Shown here piece by piece: positions 15,480 through 23,604 of a stretch of 64,000 nucleotides of DNA. Position numbers and translations under genes: made by a program. The stretch spans positions 16,832 through 80,831 of the forward strand of contig CAYSCX010000012.1 of NCBI GenBank assembly GCA_964429575.1, in the 5' to 3' direction. Numbering within the stretch: position 1 is the first letter of the stretch; each line of letters begins with the position of its first letter. This stretch comes from CAYSCX01 sp964429575. Its GTDB lineage: Bacteria; Desulfobacterota; Binatia; Binatales; Binataceae. The notes below the pieces were generated by a model. It was not told the DNA's origin and did no database searches. It saw nothing but the letters and a program-made list of their open reading frames with translations.

Positions 15480-16487
15480 ATGCCGGCGGACATCGGACAG
15501 ATCGGCGAGCAATTGACGGCGCTGGTACGCGCGAAGACCGGCGACAGTGATGCGCGCGTCGAGGACGTGACGCCGCTGCCCGGGCACGCGGGCTTCGGCT
15601 ACAGCTTCACGCTGCAGCGCACGACTACCGGCGGTCCGTCGGGAAAGTTGGTGCTGCGCGTGGCTCCGGAGGGAGTCCGGATAGCGGGGCCGGCGGACGT
15701 CGTGCGGCAGGCGAAGATCATGGCGTCGCTCGCGGGCACTGACGTCGCGGTGCCGCCGATCATCTGGTACGGCGACGAAGCGGAATTCTTCGGGCGCCCA
15801 TACTTTGTCGATGGATTCGTCGAGGGGTTCAAACTCGCCGACGTGACGCTGCCCCGCGAAGAGGCCCAGCGGCTCGCGCGCATAGCGATAGCGACCCTTG
15901 CGGCGCTCCATCGCGTGGATTGGAAAGCGCGGCGCGATGCATGGGGGGAGCCGTCGCCGCTCAGCGAGGAGATGAAACGTCTCGACCATCTGCTCGACCG
16001 TCCGACGCTGGACCCGGCGACGGTCGCGCGCGCGCCCGAGCTGCGTGAAAAGTTGCGCGCGACGATTCCTGAGACGCCGCGCATCGGATGCGTCCACGGC
16101 GATTTCCAATGGTCCAACATTTTGTTCAACGACGGGCGAGTCGTCGCGCTCATCGACTGGGAGATAGCGCTTTGCGGTCCGACGCTCCTCGACCTCGGCT
16201 GGCTCTGCCTGTTCAACGACCGCGATAGTTGGATGGGGCGGGAGGTGGTGACGACGGCGCCGCTTACCCCCGATGAGATCGTCTTGGCATACGCCGAGTA
16301 CGCCGGCTTTGCGGCCTCGATGGACGAGGTGCGATGGTTCCGTGCATTTTCGGGTTTCCGGTTCGGCGTGATTACCTGCTTCAACCTGATGTTGCATCGG
16401 CGCGGCAAGCGTCACGACCCCGAGTGGGAGCGAATCGGACTATCGGCGCCGCGGCTGTTCGAACGGGGGCTCGAACTGCTGGGCTGA
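15480..16487 (+). CDS. APH-like phosphotransferase (aminoglycoside phosphotransferase fold)
   Basis: A 335-aa kinase-fold protein of the type found beside acyl-CoA dehydrogenases (ACAD10/FadE36-like) rather than a drug-resistance enzyme. The N-lobe has LVLRVAPEGVR (ATP-lysine strand replaced by an Arg context). The C-lobe has the Brenner motif CVHGDFQWSNILF and the metal-binding LIDWE, as in all active APH enzymes. It is preceded by AAGG seven bases upstream. It lies 14 bp after a GST on the same strand, which hints at a detoxification or acyl-substrate role. The substrate cannot be read from sequence. Confidence 0.87.
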   Translation: MPADIGQIGEQLTALVRAKTGDSDARVEDVTPLPGHAGFGYSFTLQRTTTGGPSGKLVLRVAPEGVRIAGPADVVRQAKIMASLAGTDVAVPPIIWYGDEAEFFGRPYFVDGFVEGFKLADVTLPREEAQRLARIAIATLAALHRVDWKARRDAWGEPSPLSEEMKRLDHLLDRPTLDPATVARAPELREKLRATIPETPRIGCVHGDFQWSNILFNDGRVVALIDWEIALCGPTLLDLGWLCLFNDRDSWMGREVVTTAPLTPDEIVLAYAEYAGFAASMDEVRWFRAFSGFRFGVITCFNLMLHRRGKRHDPEWERIGLSAPRLFERGLELLG

Positions 16488-16576
16488 GGCGCGACACGAC
16501 GGATTCTGTTTTCAGCGCGGGCAGCGCGGGTATGATGAACGCCAAGCTGGCGGCTTTGAGGGAGGAGATTTCGTAG

Positions 16577-16741
16577 ATGGCGAACAGCGGCGGTGGAAAA
16601 CGCGTGCTTACCAAGGACCTTGAAGCGCGGATCGCGGAGGTCGAGCGCAAGCTCGCCGAGCTGAGCGAGCAGATTCAGAAGATCGACGAGCGCGTGCAGA
16701 AGGTCGTGAACTCGCTCACGCAGCAGCCGCTGCGCATCTAG
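16577..16741 (+). CDS. 54-aa coiled-coil protein
   Basis: A small gene read directly from the sequence: ATG at 16577 preceded by GGAGGAG ten bases upstream. It gives a short Gly/Lys-rich head (to about residue 12), then one continuous heptad helix with LEARIAEVERKLAELSEQIQ, and stops at TAG 16739-16741. The charge pattern and i/i+3/i+4 hydrophobics support a parallel coiled coil with no other domain. Its stop shares the CTAG palindrome with the stop of the convergent lutA gene. The function is unknown. It could be an oligomerisation adaptor, and SlyX-like proteins are a distant comparison only. Confidence 0.7.
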   Translation: MANSGGGKRVLTKDLEARIAEVERKLAELSEQIQKIDERVQKVVNSLTQQPLRI

Positions 16742-17460
16742 CGCGAGGCGAGGACTTCGGCGAGATGGCGGGTTTCGATCGGCGCTCCTGCGCGATGGAG
16801 CCCGCCGCCGATCTGCATCAAGCATCCACAGTCATTCGCGACCACCACGCCGGCGCCGCTCTGGCGGATGCAGGCGAGCTTGGCGTCGAGCATCGCGCTG
16901 GAAATCTCCGCAAACTTCACCGAGAACAGGCCGCCGAAGCCGCAACATTCGCGCGCATCGGGGAGTTCGACAATCTTGATGGCGTTTACAGCGGAGAGAA
17001 GCGTGCGCGGCTCGTCGGCGACATGAAGCTCGCGCAGCAGGTGGCATGAGGGGTGATACGCGACGGTGCGCTCGAATCGCGCGCCGACGTATTTGACCTT
17101 CAGCACGTTCACGAGAAACTGCGAGAACTCGAACACCCACGGCCGGAGCGCGTTGGCCTTTGCGAGCAGCGTCGGTTCATCCGCCAGCAAATCGGGGTAG
17201 AAGACTTTGATCATGCTCGCGCACGAGCCGGACGGAACCACAAGTGGACCGCCGGGCTCGACCGCCGAGAGGAAGCGGCGCGCCAGGTCGCGCGCCTCGT
17301 CGCGAAGTCCTTCGTTAAACGCGACCTGCCCGCAGCAGAATGCGCGGCGCACGCGTCGCACACCAAGCTTGAGCCCGCTCAACACGCTGGCAGCCGCGTC
17401 GCCGACTTGCGGATAGAACTCCTCGGCGAGGCAAGTCTGGAAGAGCCTGACTTCAGTCAT
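16738..17460 (-). CDS. lutA: LutA/YkgE-type CCG-domain Fe-S protein
   Basis: Subunit of the LutABC L-lactate oxidation complex, or a close (S)-2-hydroxyacid analogue. It is 240 aa with two cysteine-rich CCG domains. The first region has the CCGQVAFNEGLRDEAR and SGSCASMIKVFYPDL motifs. The second has YHPSCHLLRELHV, DARECCGFGGLFSVKF and NDCGCLMQIGGGL. These cysteines bind Fe-S clusters, as in HdrB/GlpC relatives. It is the last gene of the operon: its ATG (17458-17460) overlaps the lutC stop by eight bases. It ends tail-to-tail with the 54-aa gene. Confidence 0.92.
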   Translation of the reverse strand: MTEVRLFQTCLAEEFYPQVGDAAASVLSGLKLGVRRVRRAFCCGQVAFNEGLRDEARDLARRFLSAVEPGGPLVVPSGSCASMIKVFYPDLLADEPTLLAKANALRPWVFEFSQFLVNVLKVKYVGARFERTVAYHPSCHLLRELHVADEPRTLLSAVNAIKIVELPDARECCGFGGLFSVKFAEISSAMLDAKLACIRQSGAGVVVANDCGCLMQIGGGLHRAGAPIETRHLAEVLASR

Positions 17461-18148
17461 TGGCAGGCCAGATCACGGCGACTACGAAGGTCTTGGGGCC
17501 GTGCACGCCAATCACGATGCGCTTTTCAATGTCGGCGGTACGGCTAGGGCCGGTGATGAGAGAGATGCGGCGAGTGGCGACAAGTTGTGGGCCAATCGCA
17601 TCGAGCGCCGCCGCCAGATCCGCGACCAGGCGCGAGGCGTGCACCAGCACCAGACTTGCCGGCGGGAGCAGCGTCAGCGACGCGGGCCGCGTCTCCTCGG
17701 CGACCACAGCGAGCGTACCGGTCGAGGCGATTGCATAGTGCGCCTCCGCGATGCCGAGACCGGCGCGCGCGACAGAATCGCGAGTCGCTGCGCGCACGGC
17801 ATCATCGACGGATCGTGTCCGCAGCACCGCGCAACCGGCGGCCGCGAGTGCGTCCGCGATCGGCTCGGGGTCGCAGAGCACGCCCTGTCCGATGGCGACG
17901 CTTTGTGCGCCGAGCTCACGCGCGAATGCGACGATGCGTGCGGGTGCATCGGCGGGAGCGAGCATACCGAGAAAGCGTCCGCCCACCGCCTCGAGTTCCC
18001 GCGCGAATCGCGACACCATTTCCGCGCGCGCGGCCGACGGCGAGACCGGCACCAACTCGTGCTCCGATGCGTCGTGCCTCGGCTCGGCGGCGGCGCCCTT
18101 GACGAGCGCATCGCGGAGCGTAGCGACGAATTTGTGCAGCTCGGCCAC
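17453..18148 (-). CDS. lutC: LutC/YkgG (DUF162) family protein
   Basis: A 231-aa subunit of the LutABC lactate utilisation system. The C-terminal domain carries the family run GIAEAHYAIASTGTLAVVAE, then LLPPASLVLVHASRLVADLA and SLITGPSRTADIEKRIVIGV, shared with the LutB N-terminal domain. Start GTG 18148 has GAGG nine bases upstream. It overlaps the end of lutB by about as much as translational coupling would need: the lutB TGA lies at 18160-18162. The open frame extends upstream to 18640 but runs there in the wrong frame through lutB. The 3' end overlaps lutA by eight bases. Confidence 0.88.
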   Translation of the reverse strand: MAELHKFVATLRDALVKGAAAEPRHDASEHELVPVSPSAARAEMVSRFARELEAVGGRFLGMLAPADAPARIVAFARELGAQSVAIGQGVLCDPEPIADALAAAGCAVLRTRSVDDAVRAATRDSVARAGLGIAEAHYAIASTGTLAVVAEETRPASLTLLPPASLVLVHASRLVADLAAALDAIGPQLVATRRISLITGPSRTADIEKRIVIGVHGPKTFVVAVIWPAND

Positions 18149-18159
18149 GACGGGATGCC

Positions 18160-19578
18160 TCAGTGGCCAGGTTTGCGCGCCCGGCGCGGCTTCGGAAGCG
18201 GGAAATCGCGATATCGGGTCCATCCGCCAAACGGCGGCGGCATGCGGCGCAGAAATCCGTCGCGCGCGAACGGGCGCAGGAGGAGAGCCGCGAGCCTGCC
18301 CGCGAGTCGTATCGTGCGCGGGTGCCGCGCGAGTTTCGCGAAGCGCCGAACACCGCGACGGGCGCGCGCGGCGGCCCCCGGCCACGGCAACGCGCGTCGC
18401 TGCGTGGATCCCTTCCAGCGCAGATGCAGCAGGATGCGCGGAATGTCGATCTTGACGGGGCAGATCTCTTTGCACGCTCCGCACAAAGTCGATGCGAACG
18501 GCAGGAATGCCGCCGATGAGCCGATTAGCGCGGGACTCACGATCGATCCGATCGGCCCGGGATACGGCGAGTTGTAGGCGTGGCCGCCAATCTGACGATA
18601 GACCGGGCAGACATTGAGGCACGCTCCGCAACGAATGCAACAGAGCGCCTCGCGAAGCACCGGGTCGGCGAGCATCGCGCTGCGGCCGTTGTCGAGGATG
18701 ACGACGTGCATTTCGCGCGGGCCGTCGAGTTCGCCGGGTCGGCGCGGTCCGCTGATGAAGTTGGTGTAGGTGGTGAGCTTCTGGCCGGTGCCGGTGCGCG
18801 CGAGGATTTCGAGAAAGTGGCTCAGGTCGGAGAGCTTCGGAATCACCTTCTCCAGACCCATCACCGCGATGAAGGTTTCGGGCAGCGTGTTGGACATCCG
18901 GCCGTTGCCCTCGTTTTCGATCATCACGAGGGTGCCAGTCTCGGCGATTGCGAAGTTGACGCCGGTGATCCCGAGTTCAGCGGCGAGAAAGATTTCACGG
19001 AGCCGATCGCGCGCCGCGAGCGTGAGTTTTTCGGGCTCGGCAGTGTACGGGATGCCGAGCTTGTCGTGGAACAGGCCGCCGATGTCCTCCTTGGACAGGT
19101 GGATGGCGGGAGTGATGATGTGCGAGGGGCGTTCGCCGCGGAGCTGCACGATGTACTCGCCGAGATCGGTTTCGACCGCGTCGATACCCTCGCGCGTGAG
19201 CGCTTCGTTGAGCTCGATCTCCTCGGTAGTCATCGACTTGCCCTTGACCACGCGGCGAGCACGGTTGTGCTTTGCGACCGAGATGATGTAGTCGCGGGCT
19301 TGCGCAGCGTTGGCCGCGAAGAAGACCTTCGCGCCGCGACGCTCGAGATTCTGTGTCAATTCGACAAGCAGCTCATCGATGCGCCGGATGGCATCGTCCT
19401 TGATGCGGCGCGCGGCATCGCGTTCGTCGTCGTATGGCGGGAACTCGTCGCGCGCGTGGTTTACCTGGTCGAGGTGGCGGCCGGTGGCGTTGTCGAGCTT
19501 GCGCCGAAGTTCCACGTCGGCGGTGGCGCGGGCACTGGTCTTGAAGAACTCGCGCGGGTTCGCTGCTGCGGCCATCAA
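18160..19578 (-). CDS. lutB: LutB/YkgF iron-sulfur protein
   Basis: A 472-aa core subunit of the LutABC L-lactate oxidising complex. The N-terminal LUD domain carries VVKGKSMTTEEIELNEAL and FAIAETGTLVMIENEGNGRM. A ferredoxin-like region near residues 305-370 has two cluster motifs, CIRCGACLNVCP and CGACKEICP. The C-terminus is basic and Pro-rich. It is first in the lutB-C-A order, with the SirB1-like gene ending 16 bp upstream on the same strand. Together the three genes indicate growth on, or detoxification of, lactate; no lactate permease is next to them. Confidence 0.95.
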   Translation of the reverse strand: MMAAAANPREFFKTSARATADVELRRKLDNATGRHLDQVNHARDEFPPYDDERDAARRIKDDAIRRIDELLVELTQNLERRGAKVFFAANAAQARDYIISVAKHNRARRVVKGKSMTTEEIELNEALTREGIDAVETDLGEYIVQLRGERPSHIITPAIHLSKEDIGGLFHDKLGIPYTAEPEKLTLAARDRLREIFLAAELGITGVNFAIAETGTLVMIENEGNGRMSNTLPETFIAVMGLEKVIPKLSDLSHFLEILARTGTGQKLTTYTNFISGPRRPGELDGPREMHVVILDNGRSAMLADPVLREALCCIRCGACLNVCPVYRQIGGHAYNSPYPGPIGSIVSPALIGSSAAFLPFASTLCGACKEICPVKIDIPRILLHLRWKGSTQRRALPWPGAAARARRGVRRFAKLARHPRTIRLAGRLAALLLRPFARDGFLRRMPPPFGGWTRYRDFPLPKPRRARKPGH

Positions 19579-19594
19579 GTTGTTCGGCCGCGGG

Positions 19595-20419
19595 CTAATT
19601 GATGAGTGCGACCTGGCGCACGAGGCGCATCACGGCGTCGCGCGCGGCGTCGACGTGCTGGTGTTCGGGGGCCTGCGAAAGGAAGCTCTGGTAGTCGTCG
19701 AGCGCAGCCTTGAAGCACTCGAGCCGCTCGTAGAGCGCGCCGCGCTCGAGAAGTTCATCGACGGAGCGCGGCTCAAGCATCAGGATGCGATCGAGCGCCG
19801 CGAGCGCGGGCGTCCATTCGGAAGCGCTGACGTAGATGTTCTTGAGGTTGCGCAACATGCGCGCCAGGATGTGCCGCGCGCCCACCGGCTTGAGCATCGC
19901 CGGTTGGACCTCGATGGGTTGGTTGTAGATTTGCATCAGGCGGGCGCGAATCTCGTCGAGGCCGAGGATCGATCCGCGGTGGAACGGGTCGATGATCAAC
20001 TCGCCGCGCTCATCGACGCATTTCACCAAAAAGTGAGTTGGAAATGACACGCCGTAGAGATTCAGGCCGAGGCGCCGGCCTATTTCGAGGTAGATCACCG
20101 ACAGAGTGATTGGAATGCCAAGGCGGCGGTCGATGACGTCGTTGAGGAACGAGTTTCGCGGATCGCCGAACTGCTCGCGGTTGCCTTCGAATCCCTTTTG
20201 GTCGAACAGAAAGTGGGAGAGCAGCTGCACGCGCTCGACCGTGTCCGAGCCGAGCCGAATGATGGGGTCGGCTTCGCGCGCCAGCGTGGCGAGCCGCTCG
20301 AGGTACGCATCGACGTCGAGGCCGGGGTAATGCTCCTTGGCGATCAACAGCGCGCCGCGCGCGAGGGGCACCGGCTCGCGTGATGCGAGCATCGAGAATT
20401 CACGGCGCGCGTCATTCAT
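19595..20419 (-). CDS. SirB1-family transglutaminase-like/TPR protein
   Basis: A 274-aa protein of the SirB1/DUF1338-neighbour group, often annotated as a transglutaminase-like protein with TPR. The N-terminal core has FEGNREQFGDPRNSFLNDVI, the GIPITLSVIYLEIGRRLGL helix and VSFPTHFLVKC with Cys/His positions reminiscent of the papain fold. The C-terminal third is TPR-like (ALAALDRILMLEPRSVDELL). Family members are widespread and of unclear role. It is compactly placed between queG (70 bp upstream) and lutB (16 bp downstream) on one strand. Confidence 0.88.
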   Translation of the reverse strand: MNDARREFSMLASREPVPLARGALLIAKEHYPGLDVDAYLERLATLAREADPIIRLGSDTVERVQLLSHFLFDQKGFEGNREQFGDPRNSFLNDVIDRRLGIPITLSVIYLEIGRRLGLNLYGVSFPTHFLVKCVDERGELIIDPFHRGSILGLDEIRARLMQIYNQPIEVQPAMLKPVGARHILARMLRNLKNIYVSASEWTPALAALDRILMLEPRSVDELLERGALYERLECFKAALDDYQSFLSQAPEHQHVDAARDAVMRLVRQVALIN

Positions 20420-20488
20420 CAGGACCTACCACCCGCCATCCTCTGAGACAGTCTTAATCCCGGCGGCGGGTTTGACAAGCGCCGGGGT

Positions 20489-21601
20489 CTATCGCGTGGC
20501 GAGAGCCGCGGTCGCCTCCGAGCGAACGATCCAATCGGAATCGGAGCGGCGCGCGCGATCGAGTGAGGCGCGGGCCTTCGCGCCGCCCAATTCGCCCAAC
20601 GCCCACGCCGCGTGCGCGCGTACCAGCGGTTCCGGTTCCGACCCAAGCACGCGTGCGAGCACCGGGACCGCGTCGCGGTTGCCGGAGTTTCCGAGCGCGA
20701 CGGCGGTGTTGCGCAGAAGGCCGCGCCGTTTCGCGCGCTTGATTGCGCTGCCAGCGAATCGGCGCGAAAAGGCGGCGGCGTCGAGCGCCAGGATGCCGGG
20801 CATGAACGGAAGCAACTCGTCACACGCGTCGGCGCAAGCCGACGTGGCATTCCACGGGCACACTTCCTGACAAACGTCGCAACCGAAGATCCAGTTGCCA
20901 AGCTTCGGCCGCAGCTCCACGGGAATAGCGCCGCGATTTTCGATGGTGAGATAGGAGATGCACAGGCGCGGTTCCATCTTGTAGCCGTCTTCGAGCGCGC
21001 CGGTCGGGCAAAGGTCGATGCAGCGAGTACATCCGCCGCAGTGCTCACGGTATGGCTCGCGCGGGGTTTCAAACTCGAGGTCGGTGAAAATCTCGGCGAG
21101 GAAGACGTAGGAGCCCTGGTCGTGATTGAGCAACGTCGTGTTCTTGCCGAACCAGCCGATGCGCGCCTGCGCCGCCCACTCGCGCTCGAACACCGGACCG
21201 GTGTCCACGTACGCACGCGTGACCGCGCCCGGGCGCAGCGACTCGATGGTGCGCGCGACTGCGCGGGCATTTGCGAGCACCACGTCGTGATAGTCAGGTC
21301 CGAGTGCGTACGCCGCGATTCGTCCGCGAAGCTCGGCGCGCCAGTCGATCTGCGCAACCGGCGGCGGCGAGTACGGAAAACCGAGGCTCACGACGAACGA
21401 GAGCCGCGGGTCAAGAGCGCGCGGGTCAAACCGGCGCTCGGGAGCGCGCGCGAGGTAGCCCATGTCGGCGTGGCGGCCGTCGGCGAGCCAATCGCGATAG
21501 AAGTCCTCGCGATGACTCAGGCGGCGCAGACGCGCAAAGCCGACCAGCGCGAATCCCTGTTCGCGCGCGGCCGTGGTTATGTTCTCATTGCGGTTTGACA
21601 C
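20489..21601 (-). CDS. queG: Epoxyqueuosine reductase
   Basis: Cobalamin-dependent Fe-S enzyme that performs the last step of queuosine tRNA modification. It is 370 aa. The catalytic Asp lies in YVDTGPVFEREWAAQARIG (about residue 133). Two [4Fe-4S] motifs follow: CGGCTRCIDLCP and CDVCQEVCPWN. The C-terminal 80 residues form HEAT repeats (AVPVLARVLGSEPEPLVRAH), as in the longer QueG type. Together with class II reductase NrdJ this is the second cobalamin-dependent enzyme here, so the cell makes or imports B12. Confidence 0.96.
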   Translation of the reverse strand: MSNRNENITTAAREQGFALVGFARLRRLSHREDFYRDWLADGRHADMGYLARAPERRFDPRALDPRLSFVVSLGFPYSPPPVAQIDWRAELRGRIAAYALGPDYHDVVLANARAVARTIESLRPGAVTRAYVDTGPVFEREWAAQARIGWFGKNTTLLNHDQGSYVFLAEIFTDLEFETPREPYREHCGGCTRCIDLCPTGALEDGYKMEPRLCISYLTIENRGAIPVELRPKLGNWIFGCDVCQEVCPWNATSACADACDELLPFMPGILALDAAAFSRRFAGSAIKRAKRRGLLRNTAVALGNSGNRDAVPVLARVLGSEPEPLVRAHAAWALGELGGAKARASLDRARRSDSDWIVRSEATAALATR

Positions 21602-21721
21602 GGCTCAGAAGTGAGTTTAGCACTGGGCGCTTCGGCCAAGGTGCTGCTGCCTTGACTGGACGAATGGGCTAAGATTAGGTCTTGGCGGGTCGGCCGTCGA
21701 CCGCGTTGGTTGGAGGAGAGA

Positions 21722-22114
21722 ATGTCTGAGGAACTGCATCACGAGCACACTAACGAAGGCCCCGTCGCCACCGGCGCGGAAGGGCTGGCGGGAATAGTCC
21801 TAACGCCCAAGGCGATCGAGGCGGCGCGCAAACTGCATCAGAAGGAAGGGCTGCCCGCGGAGCAGGGGCTTCGGGTGTCGGTCGTGGGCGGCGGCTGCTC
21901 GGGATTCCAGTATTCGCTCAATTTCGACGCGCTGAAGGACGGCGACTCGGTGACCGAGTTCGACGGATTCCGCGTGTACATTGACGAGATCTCGTTGCCA
22001 TACATCGCGGGCACCACTCTCGACTACATCGAGGGGCTGCACGGCGCCGGGTTCAAGTTCGACAACCCGCGCGCGTCGCGAGTGTGCGGCTGCGGCTCGT
22101 CGTTCAGCGCGTAA
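21722..22114 (+). CDS. erpA: A-type iron-sulfur carrier (ErpA/IscA family)
   Basis: A 130-aa carrier that hands Fe-S clusters to apo-enzymes. The three conserved cysteines are present: one in VVGGGCSGFQYSL and two in CGCGSSFSA at the C-terminus. The N-terminal 25 residues are acidic/His-rich and variable. GGAGGAGAGA directly before ATG 21722 decides the start over an upstream TTG at 21710. A plausible promoter, TTGACT-N17-TTAGGT, ends about 40 bp upstream. Its many local clients include QueG, LutA and LutB. ErpA versus IscA cannot be settled without a tree. Confidence 0.9.
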   Translation: MSEELHHEHTNEGPVATGAEGLAGIVLTPKAIEAARKLHQKEGLPAEQGLRVSVVGGGCSGFQYSLNFDALKDGDSVTEFDGFRVYIDEISLPYIAGTTLDYIEGLHGAGFKFDNPRASRVCGCGSSFSA

Positions 22115-22144
22115 CATCGCGCCCAGACTTTCTCACAATACGGT

Positions 22145-22714
22145 TTGAGCTGGATCGGCGATGTCGCATCGGCGCTCGCGTTCCGGCTGTCGCCGGCACG
22201 TCGTCGGTTCATGCGACAGGTCGCGCGGCCCGCGCTCGAGCGCTATGAGTCGCGCGTAAGCGCGCTCGGGTCGGATCGAGCGAGGCGGGCGATTCGGACC
22301 TTACTTGGCGCGAACGCCGACTTCCTCTACGAGGCGCTCTCGCGCCGCGGCGTACTGGAGCGCTACGAGTCCAGCGCCACGCCCGGAGCGGTCGGCGCGT
22401 GTCTCGCGTCGATGCTGATCTATTCGCTGAGTCTTTTCGCACGCGATGATTTCTCGCGCGACGACAGCGAACTGGCGCCGCTGCTTGCGGCAGTGCTCGA
22501 ATGGCAGCCGAAGGACGTGATGCTGCGGCGCGACGCGCTGCGAAAGGCGCCGCGCTCCGAAGAGTGGATGCTCTACACCTGGCTCGTGCGCGATCTGGGC
22601 GCAAAGCGCCCCGCCTACGACGCGCGCCTTGAGCAGCGGCTCGGTTACCAGTACCTATCGTACATCGAACAGTACCGCTCAGTTCTGGAGCGCGACCTCC
22701 GCGAGCAGGAATAG
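22145..22714 (+). CDS. Uncharacterised helical protein
   Basis: A 189-aa, all-helical, Arg/Leu-rich soluble protein with no signal peptide or motif I recognise. Segments such as RAIRTLLGANADFLYEALSR and YLSYIEQYRSVLERDLREQE suggest a bundled fold. The start is unsure: TTG 22145 gives the longest form but lacks a ribosome site, and ATG 22211 would remove 22 residues. It sits 30 bp after erpA and 42 bp before fabG, so co-transcription with both is likely. Codon use looks like that of its neighbours, which argues for a real gene. Confidence 0.6.
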   Translation: MSWIGDVASALAFRLSPARRRFMRQVARPALERYESRVSALGSDRARRAIRTLLGANADFLYEALSRRGVLERYESSATPGAVGACLASMLIYSLSLFARDDFSRDDSELAPLLAAVLEWQPKDVMLRRDALRKAPRSEEWMLYTWLVRDLGAKRPAYDARLEQRLGYQYLSYIEQYRSVLERDLREQE

Positions 22715-22756
22715 CCCCGCGCGGCACTGTCACGGCCGCGCGCAAGGGAGATCGGA

Positions 22757-23503
22757 GTGAAGGACCTCGACGGCAGGGGCATCATCGTAACCGGCGCAAC
22801 CCGCGGAATCGGACGGGGGATTGCGCTGGAGGTCGCGCGGCGCGGCGCGAACGTCGCATTCAATTATCTCAAGAGCGACGAGCAGGCGGAGTCGCTCAAG
22901 GGCGAGCTGCAAGCACTGGGCGTCAAGGCGCTCGCATTCAAACTAGACGTCGGCGACCTGAAGTCCGTGCGCGAGATGGTGAACACTACGAAGAAGGAGT
23001 TTGGGCGGCTCGACGGGTTGGTGAACAACGCGGGGCTGACGCGCGACAAACTGTTCGTGATGATGACGGAGGAAGACTGGGGCGAGGTCATTAAAACCAA
23101 CCTGACCGGCGCGTTCAACGTCGCGCGCGCGGCCGTGTTCATCATGATGAAGGCGAAGCGCGGATCGATACTGAACATCACGTCAGTGAGCGGGCTGGTC
23201 GGGATGGCGGGGCAGGTGAACTACTCCGCGTCGAAGGCAGGGTTGGTCGGGCTGACCAAGGCGCTCGCGAAGGAGACCGGGCGGCTCGGCGTGCGCGTCA
23301 ATGCGCTCGCGCTGGGATTCATCGAGACGGACATGACGGCATCGCTGCCCGCGGAGAACCGTTCGATGGCGCTCGCGATGATTCCGCTGGCGCGATTCGG
23401 GAAGGTCGAGGAAGTGGCGCCGGTCGCGGCGTTCATGCTGTCGGATGCCGCGTCGTACATCACGGGCGCGGTGATTCACGTGGACGGCGGCCTCGCGATG
23501 TAG
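22757..23503 (+). CDS. fabG: 3-oxoacyl-ACP reductase-type SDR (FabG-like)
   Basis: A 248-aa NAD(P)H-dependent reductase. The cofactor motif is TGATRGIG (12-19), the structural motif NNAG (90-93) and the catalytic residues S143, Y156 and K160 (YSASK). The C-terminal box YITGAVIHVDGGLAM is typical of FabG. GTG start with GGAG eight bases upstream. The close match to canonical FabG favours fatty-acid elongation. No acpP, fabD or fabF is adjacent, so PHB-type or other ketoreductase roles remain possible. Confidence 0.88.
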   Translation: MKDLDGRGIIVTGATRGIGRGIALEVARRGANVAFNYLKSDEQAESLKGELQALGVKALAFKLDVGDLKSVREMVNTTKKEFGRLDGLVNNAGLTRDKLFVMMTEEDWGEVIKTNLTGAFNVARAAVFIMMKAKRGSILNITSVSGLVGMAGQVNYSASKAGLVGLTKALAKETGRLGVRVNALALGFIETDMTASLPAENRSMALAMIPLARFGKVEEVAPVAAFMLSDAASYITGAVIHVDGGLAM

Positions 23504-23540
23504 GAGGGGACCAGCGGGCAGTTGTGCGAGTGTGCGCCGA

Positions 23541-23594
23541 CCCTCACCCTAGCCCTCTCCCCCAGGGAGAGGGGACAGAGCAGAGGGAGAGGGG
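23541..23594. repeat. CCCTCTCCC/GGGAGAGGG dispersed repeat
   Basis: CCCTCTCCC (23553-23561) and GGGAGAGGG (23565-23573) form a nine-pair hairpin inside the string CCCTCACCCTAGCCCTCTCC. A second GAGGGAGAGGGGAC follows. A similar TCTCCC...GGGAGA unit occurs near 12860. It lies between the convergent fabG and transglycosylase genes and could act as a two-way transcription stop. Confidence 0.5.
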
Positions 23595-23604
23595 ACGGAC
23601 AGGG

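Noticed and set aside
15480..16487. Aminoglycoside resistance gene
   Set aside because: The APH fold is present, but the sequence follows the ACAD10/FadE36-like branch, and there is no mobile or resistance context.
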